A DNA stretch of 64,000 nucleotides. It comes from Clostridiales bacterium. GTDB taxonomy: Bacteria > Bacillota > Clostridia > Lachnospirales > Lachnospiraceae. Within the stretch, counting starts at the first letter, position 1. Each line of letters opens with the position of its first letter. Positions 55,444-64,000 of this stretch are shown here, piece after piece. Under the pieces are notes generated by a model, which ran no database searches, was not told where the DNA came from, and saw only the letters and a program-made list of their open reading frames with translations. The stretch spans positions 1-64,000 of the forward strand of contig JAJBVE010000057.1 in NCBI GenBank assembly GCA_020859995.1. Direction: 5' to 3'. Both the position numbers and the translations under genes were made by a program.

Positions 55444-55841
55444 TTGATTGCGAACAATTTTTCCACACCCGGGAGACGGGCTTTTTGCTGGTTTTTCCCG
55501 GGTTTTCCACATTATCCACATAGTTATTCACATTTTCCACCGGGAAAACTCAGCCTTTTTTGGTGGACAAGTAGATTTACATAATATTTCGACAGATTTC
55601 GCGGAAATTCGACTGAAATATGCGGATGGGGAATTATTGTCAACCAGTTATCCACATTATCCACATTGTTCACAGGAAAATAACGAGATATTGGAAACAA
55701 AGGATGTGGAAAAGTTACTGTTCTCTTTTTGGAAAAAGTGTGTTATGATGGAGCCCAGATTGGATTTCGTTACAGATATGGGATATATTTTATCCGGCGC
55801 CGTAATGGATGCCGGACATGTATAGAAAAGGATGGCCAGCA
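55444..55841. other. Non-coding region ahead of dnaD
   Basis: About 400 bp without a supported gene. It contains the DnaA-box cluster, an AT-rich core (55555-55645) and a probable promoter (TTCTCT, 17 bp, TATGAT at 55744-55749). The ORFs listed here lack ribosome binding sites and similarity to anything known to me. Confidence 0.7.
55459..55713. promoter_or_regulatory. Cluster of eight DnaA-box-like 9-mers
   Basis: Plus strand: TTTTCCACA (55459-55467), TTTTCCACA (55503-55511), TTATCCACA (55512-55520), TTATTCACA (55524-55532), TTATCCACA (55648-55656), TTATCCACA (55657-55665), TTGTTCACA (55666-55674). Minus strand: TGTGGAAAA (55705-55713). Three are exact matches to the consensus TTATCCACA, and boxes abut head to tail at a 9-bp pitch. 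An AT-rich stretch lies between the two groups. This could be a DnaA-controlled promoter region, a DnaA titration site or an origin-like element. Confidence 0.8.
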
Positions 55842-57080
55842 ATGAAGATATACTCGGACGCGCCGGAAGGCTCTACGGTGGTACAAAATTCATTTATTGA
55901 TCAGTATATGCCCCATGCGAATGGGGAATTTGTCAAGGTATATCTGTATTTGCTGCGCTGCGCAGACAGCGGACGGGAGCTCTCCCTCGCTTCTATTGCC
56001 GATGTTTTTGAGCATACGGAGAAGGATGTCCGGCGGGCACTTACCTACTGGGAGCGGCAGCGGCTTTTGCGGATCGGGACCGGACCGGACGGCGCTCTGG
56101 TGTCTGTGACATTTACGGATCCCGGCTGTTATTCTACACCTGCAGCCCCGGAAGGGCAGGAGGAAGGTGCGGCAGGTCTCTACAGTGACGGGATTTCTTC
56201 TTACGAGGAGCAGCCGTTCCGGGACGCACGGGCCTGTGAAGAGAAAAAGTCTGCTCCAGACGGAGCAGGGGCGGCGCTTTCCGGAACGGCGCCTATTGCT
56301 GGCCCTGATACATCGGGAAGCCGCCCAAATGGTGCTTTCGGGAAAGAAATCTCAGATGAAAAGCGGGAAGATTCCGACAGGACGAAAGATCCAGACGGAC
56401 CGCAGGAAGAGATGCCTTTGCCGGGGGCACTTTCTGAGAAGGCACAGAGCGATTTAAAAGAGCTGTTTTTTGTGGCGGAGCAGTATCTGGGCAGGCCTCT
56501 TTCCGCCACAGAGCAGAATGATTTTGTCTATTATTATCATACACTCGGGTTTTCCGCAGACCTGATTGAGTACCTGCTGGAATACTGTATCACGAAGGAT
56601 GTGACCAGCCGCCATTATATGCGGAAGGTGGCGCAGGGCTGGGCCAGATCCGGGATTAAGACCGTACAGGACGCTAAGAAAGAGTCCGGCCGGTACAACA
56701 AAGATTATTATACCATTATGAAGGCCTTCGGGATTAAAAACCGTGCGCCCGCCCCGTCTGAGCAGGAGACGATGGCGCGCTGGCTTCATGAATACGGATT
56801 TTCCATGGAGCTTATCCTGGAAGCCTGCCGCCGCACGATTGATCAGCTCCATGAGCCGAACTTCCAGTACGCGGACAAGATTCTGACGCAGTGGCTTGGC
56901 GCGGGCGTCCAGTCTATGAAGGATGTCGGGGAGGCAGACCGGAAATGGGAGCAGGAGCAGGCCGCTAAGAAGTCTTCCCAGAGCCGTGCCCGCACCGGCC
57001 AGCCCAACCGGTTTAATAATTTCACCCAGAGAAGCTATAATTATGACAAGCTGGAAAGGCGGTTGTTTGGGCAGTCTTAG
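55842..57080 (+). CDS. DnaD-domain primosome protein
   Basis: 412 aa from ATG 55842 (AAAGGA upstream). N-terminal winged-helix part (NSFIDQYMPHANGEFVKVYLYLLRCADSGRELSLASIADVFEHTEKDVRRALTYWERQRLLRIG) as in DnaD, then a long hydrophilic linker (about 100-200). Two DnaB_2/DnaD-type C-terminal repeats follow: LGRPLSATEQNDFVYYYHTLGFSADLIEYLLEYCITKDVTSRHYMRKVAQGWARSGIKTVQDA and RAPAPSEQETMARWLHEYGFSMELILEACRRTIDQLHEPNFQYADKILTQWLGAGVQSMKD. These proteins remodel DNA and help load the replicative helicase. It is followed by the DnaC-like loader. Confidence 0.9.
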   Translation: MKIYSDAPEGSTVVQNSFIDQYMPHANGEFVKVYLYLLRCADSGRELSLASIADVFEHTEKDVRRALTYWERQRLLRIGTGPDGALVSVTFTDPGCYSTPAAPEGQEEGAAGLYSDGISSYEEQPFRDARACEEKKSAPDGAGAALSGTAPIAGPDTSGSRPNGAFGKEISDEKREDSDRTKDPDGPQEEMPLPGALSEKAQSDLKELFFVAEQYLGRPLSATEQNDFVYYYHTLGFSADLIEYLLEYCITKDVTSRHYMRKVAQGWARSGIKTVQDAKKESGRYNKDYYTIMKAFGIKNRAPAPSEQETMARWLHEYGFSMELILEACRRTIDQLHEPNFQYADKILTQWLGAGVQSMKDVGEADRKWEQEQAAKKSSQSRARTGQPNRFNNFTQRSYNYDKLERRLFGQS

Positions 57081-57181
57081 TAAGACAGTCAGGATATTAG
57101 ATCGAACGTTTTTAGGGCCGCAGTCGTCTGCGGAAGGATTTTGGGATGATCTGAAGCATATCGTTTGGGACGGGGGCAGTT

Positions 57182-58225
57182 ATGGCATTGACAAATGCAC
57201 AGTATGATGAGATTATGCGGGAATATCAGCGCCGCCAGAATCAGGTGCGGGAGGCACTTTCGGCCAGGGAGAGGGAGGTTTATGATCGCATCCCCGAGCT
57301 GGCCAGGCTGGATGAGAGGATTGCCTCTGAGAGTACGGCGTACGCACGCGCACTGCTGGCGGAGGATGGCACAGCGGAAGACTCACCGGCTTCCCGGAGC
57401 GGCGGCGGTGAAAGCGGTATCTCTGCCTTAAAGACACGCATTGAAGAGATCAGTGCTGAAAAAGAACGCCTGTTAAAAAGGGCTGGTTTCCCGAAGGGCT
57501 ACCTGGAGCCGGAGTATTTCTGCGCGGATTGCCAGGACACCGGCTATATCGGCCAGGAGAAATGTCATTGCTTCCGCCAGGCGATCATTGACCTGCTGTA
57601 TGCACAGTCCAATCTGCGCAGGAGTATGCAGGGGGAGACCTTCAATGCATTTTCTCTGGATTATTATCCGGAAACTATGACGGATCCCGTCACCGGACTT
57701 ACGGCTGCCGAGATGGCCAGACGGGCGCTGCAGGAGTGCAGGCGCTTTGTGAGAGACTTTGACCAGGAGCCGGACAATCTGTTTCTGTCAGGAGATACGG
57801 GACTGGGCAAGACCTTTTTATCGCACTGCGTCGCAAACGCGCTTCTTGAGAGCACGCATTCTGTGGTTTATTTTTCCGCGTTCCGGCTGTTTGAACTGTT
57901 GGCGGACGCGTCCTTTGGGCGGGTTGATGCGAATGAGGCGGGGGAGATGGACCGGTATATTTATGACTGCGATCTGCTGATTATCGACGACCTGGGGACA
58001 GAACTGACCAATTCCTTTGTCGCCTCAGAATTGTTCCTGGTACTGAACGAGCGGATCCTGCGCCGGAAAAGTACACTGATATCGACCAATCTTTCTCTGG
58101 CGTCGATCGCAGATCTTTATTCAGAACGTGTGCTTTCCAGGATCACGAGCAATTACCGGATGCTGCGCCTGATCGGCGATGATATCCGTATACAGAAGCG
58201 CATTCGGGCATCCGGAGCTGATTAA
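57182..58225 (+). CDS. DnaC/DnaI-like helicase loader ATPase
   Basis: 347 aa. N-terminal coiled region, a zinc-knuckle-like CADCQDTGYIGQEKCHC, and a AAA+ domain with Walker A LSGDTGLGKTFLSHCVANAL, Walker B CDLLIIDDLGTELTNSF and the arginine-containing motif SERVLSRITSNYRMLRL. This is the family that loads DnaB-type helicases onto DNA. Residues about 60-86 are a Gly/Ser/Glu linker (AEDGTAEDSPASRSGGGESG). Pairing with the DnaD-domain gene upstream marks a primosome operon. Confidence 0.92.
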   Translation: MALTNAQYDEIMREYQRRQNQVREALSAREREVYDRIPELARLDERIASESTAYARALLAEDGTAEDSPASRSGGGESGISALKTRIEEISAEKERLLKRAGFPKGYLEPEYFCADCQDTGYIGQEKCHCFRQAIIDLLYAQSNLRRSMQGETFNAFSLDYYPETMTDPVTGLTAAEMARRALQECRRFVRDFDQEPDNLFLSGDTGLGKTFLSHCVANALLESTHSVVYFSAFRLFELLADASFGRVDANEAGEMDRYIYDCDLLIIDDLGTELTNSFVASELFLVLNERILRRKSTLISTNLSLASIADLYSERVLSRITSNYRMLRLIGDDIRIQKRIRASGAD

Positions 58226-58286
58226 ATGATTTGATTTATCTGGCTGATAAAATGAAATGATACGACGTATTTTGGGAGGAAAAAAG

Positions 58287-59468
58287 ATGGAGTTTCAAAC
58301 GGGTTATGAGAGGAATCTGGATTCGATTCCGGTCGGTGATCTGGGAATTATCGCGCTTTCAAGCTGCGAGGAGATGGGACGTAAGATCGATGCCCACATT
58401 GTAAACTGGCGTTCGGAGCGTGTGCATGAGCATCAGGGAAGTCCCCTGCTGGCCGGATATGACCGGCCGTCTTATCTGGTGAGCACTGAGGTGCCGCGTT
58501 TCGGCTCCGGCGAGGGTAAGGGACAGATCAATGATTCTGTGCGGGGCAAGGACATTTACATCCTGGTGGATGTATGCAATTACAGTGTGACATACTCTTT
58601 GAACGGCTATACAAACTGCATGTCTCCGGATGATCATTTTCAGGATCTGAAGCGTATCATCGCAGCGATCGGGGGAAAGGCGCGCAGAGTCAATGTCATT
58701 ATGCCGTTTCTCTATGAGAGCCGCCAGTTTACCCGCGCGGGCAGAGAATCTCTGGACTGCGCGATTGCCCTTCAGGAGCTTGTCAAGATGGGGGTTGAAA
58801 ATATTATCACGTTCGACGCGCATGATCCGAGAGTGCAGAACGCAATCCCCCTTCACGGATTTGAAAATATACTTCCGGTTTATCAGTTTATCAAAGGCCT
58901 GTTCCGCGCGGCCGGCGATCTTCAGATTGACCCGGAGCATCTGATGGTCATCAGTCCGGACGAAGGCGCTGCCGGGAGAGCCATCTATATGGCTAACCTG
59001 CTCGGGGTAGATATGGGGATGTTCTATAAGAGACGTGATTATGCCCGCACGGTAAATGGCAAGCATCCGGTGGTGGCGCACGAATTTCTCGGCAGAGATT
59101 TAAGCGGAAAGGACGTGGTCCTGATCGATGATATGATTGTCAGCGGCAACAGCATGCTGGCCGCGGCCGGGCAGCTGAAAAAAAGGCACGCGGGACGCGT
59201 GCTGATCTGCGCGACCTTTGGTCTGTTTACAAAGAGTCTGGAAAAGTTTGACCGGGCTTATGAGGAAGGATTGTTTGACGCGCTGGTGACCACCAATCTG
59301 GTGTACCAGCCGCCGGAACTTCTGGCAAAGCCGTACTATACAGGCTGCGATCTGAGTAAATATCTTGCATTGCTGATCGATACGCTGAACCATGACAGCT
59401 CGGTCAGCAGCCTTCTGACACCGACCGGCAGGATTCATAAGTTCCTGGCGGCGCACAAACCGCAGTAA
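58287..59468 (+). CDS. prs: Ribose-phosphate pyrophosphokinase (divergent PRPP synthetase)
   Basis: 393 aa from ATG 58287 (GGGAGGA upstream). PRPP-synthetase motifs are recognisable but divergent: IIALSSCEEMGRKIDAHIV, RGKDIYILVDVCN, MPFLYESRQFTRAGRESLDCAIALQEL, ITFDAHDPRVQNAIPLHGFENILP, VISPDEGAAGRA and the PRPP-binding loop VVLIDDMIVSGNSMLAAAGQLK. It is longer than classical Prs (about 315 aa). It supplies PRPP for nucleotides, histidine and tryptophan. Its place directly after the primosome genes is compatible with a shared transcript. Confidence 0.9.
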   Translation: MEFQTGYERNLDSIPVGDLGIIALSSCEEMGRKIDAHIVNWRSERVHEHQGSPLLAGYDRPSYLVSTEVPRFGSGEGKGQINDSVRGKDIYILVDVCNYSVTYSLNGYTNCMSPDDHFQDLKRIIAAIGGKARRVNVIMPFLYESRQFTRAGRESLDCAIALQELVKMGVENIITFDAHDPRVQNAIPLHGFENILPVYQFIKGLFRAAGDLQIDPEHLMVISPDEGAAGRAIYMANLLGVDMGMFYKRRDYARTVNGKHPVVAHEFLGRDLSGKDVVLIDDMIVSGNSMLAAAGQLKKRHAGRVLICATFGLFTKSLEKFDRAYEEGLFDALVTTNLVYQPPELLAKPYYTGCDLSKYLALLIDTLNHDSSVSSLLTPTGRIHKFLAAHKPQ

Positions 59469-59475
59469 AATGAAT

Positions 59476-59506
59476 CGGACAGGGGAACGTCTTTTTTCCC
59501 TGTCCG
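59476..59506 (+). terminator. Hairpin after prs
   Basis: Perfect stem CGGACAGGG / CCCTGTCCG; Ts are in the loop rather than after it, so terminator strength is uncertain. Confidence 0.6.
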
Positions 59507-59561
59507 CTGTGCCAGGCGCGGGCAGCTTTAACTGTTAATTTCCTCTCGCAGCCCTGCGCAT

Positions 59562-59599
59562 AAAAAGAAAAGGAGGCCGGCATGTACGTGCGCGGCCTC
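59562..59599 (-). terminator. Terminator of murC
   Basis: On the minus strand GAGGCCG / CGGCCTC is followed by CTTTTCTTTTT, just beyond the murC stop. Confidence 0.85.
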
Positions 59600-59604
59600 A
59601 GATT

Positions 59605-60999
59605 TTACTTACCAAGCAGCCTTTCACCGATTTTAAACACATCTCCGGCGCCCATGGTGATCAGCAGATCCCCGGGAGCGCAATTTTCAAGCAGAAACGT
59701 CTCAATTTCATCAAAGGTTGGAAAATACCAGGCATCGGTCCCTTTCTCTGCGATCTTCTGCCCAAGCAGCTCTGAACTGACCCCCAGGTTATCAGTCTCT
59801 CTGGCTGCATAAATATCAGCCAGCACCACCTTGTCAGCCAGGGTGAGCGCGTCCGCGAATTCATCGAGCAGCGCCTTTGTGCGGGAATAGGTGTGGGGCT
59901 GGAAGACACACCAGATCCGCTTCGCCGGATATTTTTTTGCTGCCTGCAGCGTGGCCCGGATTTCGGTTGGATGGTGCGCGTAATCATCGATAATGGTGAC
60001 ACCGCCGACAACACCTTTTTTCTGGAAACGTCGGTCTGTGCCATAGAAGCTGGAAAGCCCCTCCGCGATCGTCTCCCCGGAAACACCGAGTAGGTCCGTG
60101 CAGGCAATGGCAGCCGCCGCGTTATCGACATTGTGTGCGCCGGGGACATTCAGAGAGAAATGCCCGAGAAGCCGGTCTTCCTTTTCTGCACGATCTGACG
60201 CGTACAGGTCAAAGCTCGCGCATCCGAGCTCGTCCCAGGTGATATGCTCTGCATGATAATCTCCGCACCCGGCGCCGAAGGTCACAACACGGCAGGGGAG
60301 TCCCTCGGAAAAGGTTTTCAGATCCGGAATCTGCGCATGAATGAGCAGGGTCCCTCCCACAGGGATTTTCTCCGCAAACAGGCGGAAGGAATGGCGGATA
60401 TCATCCAGATCATGGAAGAAATCCAGATGATCCGCGTCTATATTTAAGATCACGCCGATCATTGGCTGCAGATGCAGAAAACTGTTTGTATATTCGCAGG
60501 CCTCCGTCAGAAAATAATCCGAACCGCCTATGCGGATATTCCCGCCGATCGAGGGCAGGATGCCGCCGACAGAAATAGTCGGATCCAGCTTCTGGGCCAT
60601 CATAATATGGGCGATCATAGAGGTCGTGGTGGTTTTGCCGTGCGTACCGGCTACGGCAGCCGAGATCGGGTAATTTTTCATCAGCTGGCCGAGCAGCTCT
60701 GCGCGGGACATCATGGGAATCCCGGCAGCTTCTGCGGCCGCGTATTCCGGGTTGTCCGGGTGGATGGCTGCCGTGTAGACGACCAGATCAATATCGTCCG
60801 TCACATTCGCTGCACTCTGAGGGACAGAAATCCTGGCTCCCAGCTCGCCAAGATGCGCGGTCAGCTCACTTTTTTTTGAATCCGAGCCGCTGACGGTAAA
60901 GCCCCGGTCTAAAAGAATTGCCGCCAGACCACTCATACTGATGCCGCCAATGCCAATAAAATGAATATGGGCAGGGCGGCTAAAATCTATCTGATACAT
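59605..60999 (-). CDS. murC: UDP-N-acetylmuramate-L-alanine ligase
   Basis: 464 aa. Mur-ligase motifs: HFIGIGGISMSGLAAILLDRGFTVSGSDSKKS (UDP-binding), P-loop AAVAGTHGKTTTTSMIAHIM, VGGILPSIGGNIRIG, LTEACEYTNSFLHLQP, VPGAHNVDNAAAAIA and IIDDYAHHPTEIRATLQAAK. It adds L-alanine to UDP-MurNAc in peptidoglycan precursor synthesis in the cytoplasm. Complete and of normal length; start ATG 60999 with GGAGAAAT upstream. Confidence 0.97.
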   Translation of the reverse strand: MYQIDFSRPAHIHFIGIGGISMSGLAAILLDRGFTVSGSDSKKSELTAHLGELGARISVPQSAANVTDDIDLVVYTAAIHPDNPEYAAAEAAGIPMMSRAELLGQLMKNYPISAAVAGTHGKTTTTSMIAHIMMAQKLDPTISVGGILPSIGGNIRIGGSDYFLTEACEYTNSFLHLQPMIGVILNIDADHLDFFHDLDDIRHSFRLFAEKIPVGGTLLIHAQIPDLKTFSEGLPCRVVTFGAGCGDYHAEHITWDELGCASFDLYASDRAEKEDRLLGHFSLNVPGAHNVDNAAAAIACTDLLGVSGETIAEGLSSFYGTDRRFQKKGVVGGVTIIDDYAHHPTEIRATLQAAKKYPAKRIWCVFQPHTYSRTKALLDEFADALTLADKVVLADIYAARETDNLGVSSELLGQKIAEKGTDAWYFPTFDEIETFLLENCAPGDLLITMGAGDVFKIGERLLGK

Positions 61000-61337
61000 G
61001 CTCCAAATTTCTCCTTTGACTGTTCCTGATTGAAAGGTCCCGATTTTCAGTGAAAATCAAGTCCTTCTATGATTATACTCATATTTTTCAGATTGTCCAT
61101 GAAAAAATACCCCGGCGCCTGACGCTATAGTCGGAACGTCTGCTCTGCATCGGTTTTGCCTTCCTTTCGCTTCCACAGGCATGCTGTCAACCATCCGGCA
61201 GGAATTGTGTACAAAAGAAAACAAGAATTTTCGCCAAAATGGCAAATATCTTTTTCGAGAATAAACAGCTATATTCAATTAGCCTGTTATTTGAGATAAA
61301 AAACAGAGAAAAAATATAAAAATAATTGTAAAAAATG

Positions 61338-61366
61338 TTCACTATTTGAAAAAGGTGTGGTATAAT
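61338..61366 (+). promoter_or_regulatory. SigA-type promoter of glgCD
   Basis: TTCACT (61338-61343), 17 bp, perfect TATAAT (61361-61366). The transcript would start near 61373 and carry a leader of about 175 nt. Confidence 0.75.
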
Positions 61367-61377
61367 CTGCCACAAGG

Positions 61378-61523
61378 GGCGCTGGACGTCCAGTGGACGT
61401 CCGCTTAGCGCCGACCGGAGCGAAGCGGAGAACCGGCTTGCCGGTGGATACCTTGTGGCTCCTGCCGCAAGGGGTACCAGCGAAGCTGGTGGATGCCTTA
61501 GGGCTCCTGCCACAAGGGACTAA
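61378..61523 (+). repeat. Hairpin-rich glgC leader with 45-nt repeat (repeat family B)
   Basis: Contains GCGCT..AGCGC enclosing palindromic GGACGTCC copies. Two diverged units follow: ACCGG-ctt-gCCGGTGGATaCCTTGTGGCTCCTGCCGCAAGG and ACCAGC-gaa-GCTGGTGGATgCCTTAGGGCTCCTGCCACAAGG. The stems differ by paired changes (ACCGG/CCGGT versus ACCAGC/GCTGGT). The core matches the palindromes at 55348-55443. Confidence 0.8.
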
Positions 61524-61550
61524 CCTATTTTGACTTGCAGAGGTGATAAC

Positions 61551-62834
61551 GTGATTAAGAAAGAAATGATAGCGATGCTGCTGGCGGGCGGACAGGGCAG
61601 CCGGCTGGGTGTGCTGACCTCGAAGGTAGCCAAGCCGGCAGTCGCGTTTGGCGGGAAATACCGGATTATCGATTTCCCCCTCAGCAATTGCATTAATTCC
61701 GGTGTGGATACGGTAGGGGTGCTTACACAGTACCAGCCCCTCCGGCTGAATACACATATCGGCATCGGCATCCCGTGGGATCTTGACAGAAACGAGGGCG
61801 GAGTGACGGTGCTCCCTCCTTACGAAAAGGTGGAAAAGACCCAGTGGTATACCGGTACCGCAAATGCCATTTATCAGAACCTTACCTATATGGAGTCGTT
61901 CCATCCGGATTACGTGCTGATTCTGTCGGGCGACCATATTTATAAAATGGATTATGAGGTGATGCTCAATTTTCACAAGGCGCACGGCGCGGATGTCAGC
62001 ATTGCCGTGATGCCTGTACCGGAATCAGAGGCGAGCCGTTTTGGTATCGTAGTGACGAACGAGGATGGCCGGATCCTGGAGTTTCAGGAAAAACCGGAGC
62101 ATCCCAAGAGCAACCTCGCGTCCATGGGCATTTATATTTTCACCTGGAAAGCTCTGAAGGATGCGCTTTTAGCCCTTTCGGAACAGAGCGGGTGTGACTT
62201 TGGAAAGCATGTGATTCCGTACTGTCATGAAAAGGGCGAGACCCTTGTGGCATATGAGTTCAACGGCTACTGGAAGGATGTGGGCACTCTCGGATCGTAC
62301 TGGGAGGCCAATATGGAGCTGATCGACATTATCCCGGAATTCAATCTCTACGAGGAATTCTGGAAGATTTATACGAAAAACGACATCCTGCCGCCACAGT
62401 ACGCTTCCGCGGATTCTGTGATTGAGCGCTGCCTGGTCGGAGACGGCTCCGAGATCTACGGAAAGGTCTATAATTCGATTATCGGCTGCGGCGTAGTCAT
62501 CGAAGAAGGAGCCGAGGTGCGGGACTCGATCATTATGCAGAACACCGTCATAGGCGCGGGATCGAACCTTTATAAGGCGGTTGTCGCGGAAAATGTGACG
62601 GTTGGCGAGCGGGTGAAGATGGGTGTCGGCGAGGAAGTGCCGAACCGGAAAAAGCCTTCTGTGTACGCGTACGGTCTGACGGTGGTCGGTGAAGATTCGG
62701 TGATTCCTCCGGATGTCAGCATTGGCAAGAATACAGCCATCACAGGTTATACCATTTGGGAAGATTATCCGGGAGGGTGGCTGGCCTCCGGAGAGACGCT
62801 GGAATCCCAGAGAAAGGCAGGTGATGCGCTATGA
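61551..62834 (+). CDS. glgC: Glucose-1-phosphate adenylyltransferase, catalytic subunit
   Basis: 427 aa from GTG 61551 (AGAGGTGAT upstream), giving the usual (M)[50 protein letters not shown]. Other motifs: [33 protein letters not shown] and [24 protein letters not shown]-terminal left-handed beta-helix ([34 protein letters not shown]) completes the protein. It makes ADP-glucose for glycogen. It overlaps glgD by 4 bp. Confidence 0.96.
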   Translation: MIKKEMIAMLLAGGQGSRLGVLTSKVAKPAVAFGGKYRIIDFPLSNCINSGVDTVGVLTQYQPLRLNTHIGIGIPWDLDRNEGGVTVLPPYEKVEKTQWYTGTANAIYQNLTYMESFHPDYVLILSGDHIYKMDYEVMLNFHKAHGADVSIAVMPVPESEASRFGIVVTNEDGRILEFQEKPEHPKSNLASMGIYIFTWKALKDALLALSEQSGCDFGKHVIPYCHEKGETLVAYEFNGYWKDVGTLGSYWEANMELIDIIPEFNLYEEFWKIYTKNDILPPQYASADSVIERCLVGDGSEIYGKVYNSIIGCGVVIEEGAEVRDSIIMQNTVIGAGSNLYKAVVAENVTVGERVKMGVGEEVPNRKKPSVYAYGLTVVGEDSVIPPDVSIGKNTAITGYTIWEDYPGGWLASGETLESQRKAGDAL

Positions 62835-63946
62835 GGGCGGTAGGAATGATTCTGGCCGGCGGCAACAGCTACCGGATGAAGGAGCTTTCCAATCGGCGCG
62901 CGGTCGCAGCCATGCCGATAGCCGGGAGCTTCCGTGCGATTGACTTTTCCTTGAGCAGCATGTCCAATTCGGGCATCCAGAAGGTGGCGGTGCTGACGCA
63001 GTTCAATTCCAGGTCGCTGGATCAGCACTTAAGTTCTTCGAAGTGGTGGGACTTCGGCAGAAAACAGGGAGGATTGTTTATCTTTCCGCCCATGCTGACT
63101 ACAGACAACAGCCACTGGTACCGGGGAACGGCCGACGCGATCCACCAGAATCTGGATTTCTTAAAAGACTGCCATGAGCCTTATGTGGTGATCGCCTCGG
63201 GCGACGGCATCTACAAGCTTGATTACGCGAAGGTACTGGAATACCATATCGCGAAAAAGGCAGATATCACGGTCATATGCAAGGAATTTCCGCCCGGGGA
63301 GGACGTTACCAGATTTGGACTTGTCCAGATGAATGAGGACCACAGAATCGTCCAGTTTGACGAAAAGCCGGTGACGGCCGTATCCAATATGGTTTCCTGC
63401 GGAATCTATGTGATCCGCCGCAGAATGCTGATTGAGCTGATCGAGCAGGCGATCTACGAAGGCAGACATGATTTTGTGAGAGACATTCTGATCCGCTATA
63501 AGGACGTCAAGCGGATTTATGGGTATGTGATGGACGGCTATTGGAGCAACATCGCTTCCGTGGATTCCTATTACCGGACGAATATGGATTTCCTGAAAAA
63601 AGATGTGCGGGATTATTTTTTCAGGGAGCATCCGGATGTGCACTCTAAGGTAGACGACAATCCTCCGGCTAAATACAACCCTGGCAGTCATGTGAGAAAC
63701 AGCCTGATTGCCAACGGCTGTATCCTCAATGGCACAGTGGAAAATTCCGTTATTTTCAAGAAGGTGTTTGTCGGAAACAACTGCGTGATCAAAAACTCGG
63801 TGGTGTTAAATGACGTTTATCTGGGGGATAATGTTTACCTGGAAAACTGCATCGTAGAGAGCCGGGGGACGATCCGGGCGGATTCCCGGATCGTGGGAGA
63901 GGACGGCGTGAGGATTGTGATTGCATCAGAAGAGAGATATACGTGA
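62831..63946 (+). CDS. glgD: GlgD, non-catalytic partner of ADP-glucose pyrophosphorylase
   Basis: 371 aa. GlgC paralog with altered N-terminal loop ([56 protein letters not shown]) and [79 protein letters not shown]. In Firmicutes GlgD joins GlgC in a mixed tetramer and raises its activity. Start ATG overlaps the glgC stop (ATGA). Nothing else is recognised in the last 54 bases of the window. Confidence 0.94.
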   Translation: MRAVGMILAGGNSYRMKELSNRRAVAAMPIAGSFRAIDFSLSSMSNSGIQKVAVLTQFNSRSLDQHLSSSKWWDFGRKQGGLFIFPPMLTTDNSHWYRGTADAIHQNLDFLKDCHEPYVVIASGDGIYKLDYAKVLEYHIAKKADITVICKEFPPGEDVTRFGLVQMNEDHRIVQFDEKPVTAVSNMVSCGIYVIRRRMLIELIEQAIYEGRHDFVRDILIRYKDVKRIYGYVMDGYWSNIASVDSYYRTNMDFLKKDVRDYFFREHPDVHSKVDDNPPAKYNPGSHVRNSLIANGCILNGTVENSVIFKKVFVGNNCVIKNSVVLNDVYLGDNVYLENCIVESRGTIRADSRIVGEDGVRIVIASEERYT

Positions 63947-64000
63947 AAATCTCTTCGCATAGATATGGAAATACTTATTTTTAATTATTCCGGTTGATCC

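Larger units (their letters stand above)
61000..61550. other. Divergent intergenic region murC-glgC
   Basis: No gene. The left part (61000-61330) shows nothing definite apart from AT-rich sequence where the murC promoter should lie. The right part holds the glgC promoter and a long hairpin-rich leader, listed separately. Confidence 0.7.

Noticed and set aside
55330-55825. ORFs of 84 and 125 codons across the repeat and DnaA-box region
   Set aside because: They translate repeats and DnaA boxes (SKLVPLMTYQGHKG, YPHYPHC) and lack ribosome binding sites.

Overview
The window looks like chromosome from an anaerobic, Gram-positive member of the Clostridia, most likely a Lachnospiraceae relative. 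This is inferred from gene content: an Mrp/Mbh-type antiporter operon, a GlgC/GlgD pair, a DnaD-DnaC helicase-loader pair, LplB/YtcP-type sugar permeases, DUF5685, strong AGGAGG ribosome binding sites and moderate GC. No rRNA, tRNA, CRISPR array, phage or IS transposase was found.

Layout. (1) 1-766: 3' truncated 1-phosphofructokinase-type gene (minus strand) that runs into an in-frame 30-bp tandem repeat. (2) 1250-11967: a ten-gene Mrp/Mbh-like cation antiporter operon with four proton-channel (NuoL/M/N-type) subunits and no hydrogenase or oxidoreductase genes. (3) 12083-14524: a convergent gene for a cytosolic sugar-sensor-like protein fused to GGDEF. (4) 14792-18875: tatD, rsmA, an AT-rich AAA/PD-(D/E)XK gene flanked by degenerate direct repeats, and an LpdD-like gene. 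(5) 19211-27302: a complete F-type ATP synthase operon whose c subunit carries a two-carboxylate, Na+-type ion site. (6) 27592-42545: mostly housekeeping and signalling genes: an AAA/DUF234 ATPase, an S41 protease coupled to a sigma-like protein, pyruvate kinase, a two-component system, a zinc-ribbon protein, DUF5685, a J-domain/TPR protein, a frameshifted mscL, and an SbcD-like nuclease with a short membrane-anchored YhaN-like ATPase. (7) 42725-55325: a glucuronoxylan-type sugar locus: AraC regulator, ABC importer, acetylesterase, GH115 alpha-glucuronidase and a polyol dehydrogenase. (8) 55459-59468: a dense DnaA-box cluster ahead of dnaD, a DnaC-like loader and a PRPP synthetase. (9) 59605-63946: murC, then glgC-glgD behind a leader rich in hairpins.

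How the genes fit together. The antiporter operon and the apparently Na+-type ATP synthase suggest a cell that manages Na+ and H+ gradients together. The sugar locus suggests import of decorated xylo-oligosaccharides followed by cytoplasmic removal of acetyl and glucuronyl groups, since neither enzyme has a signal peptide. Surplus carbon could be stored as glycogen through GlgCD.

Two themes run through the window. First, many conserved proteins carry extra hydrophilic, often internally repeated linkers in loops or tails. Second, several families of dispersed hairpin repeats sit between genes, some with compensatory base changes and at least one inside an open reading frame.
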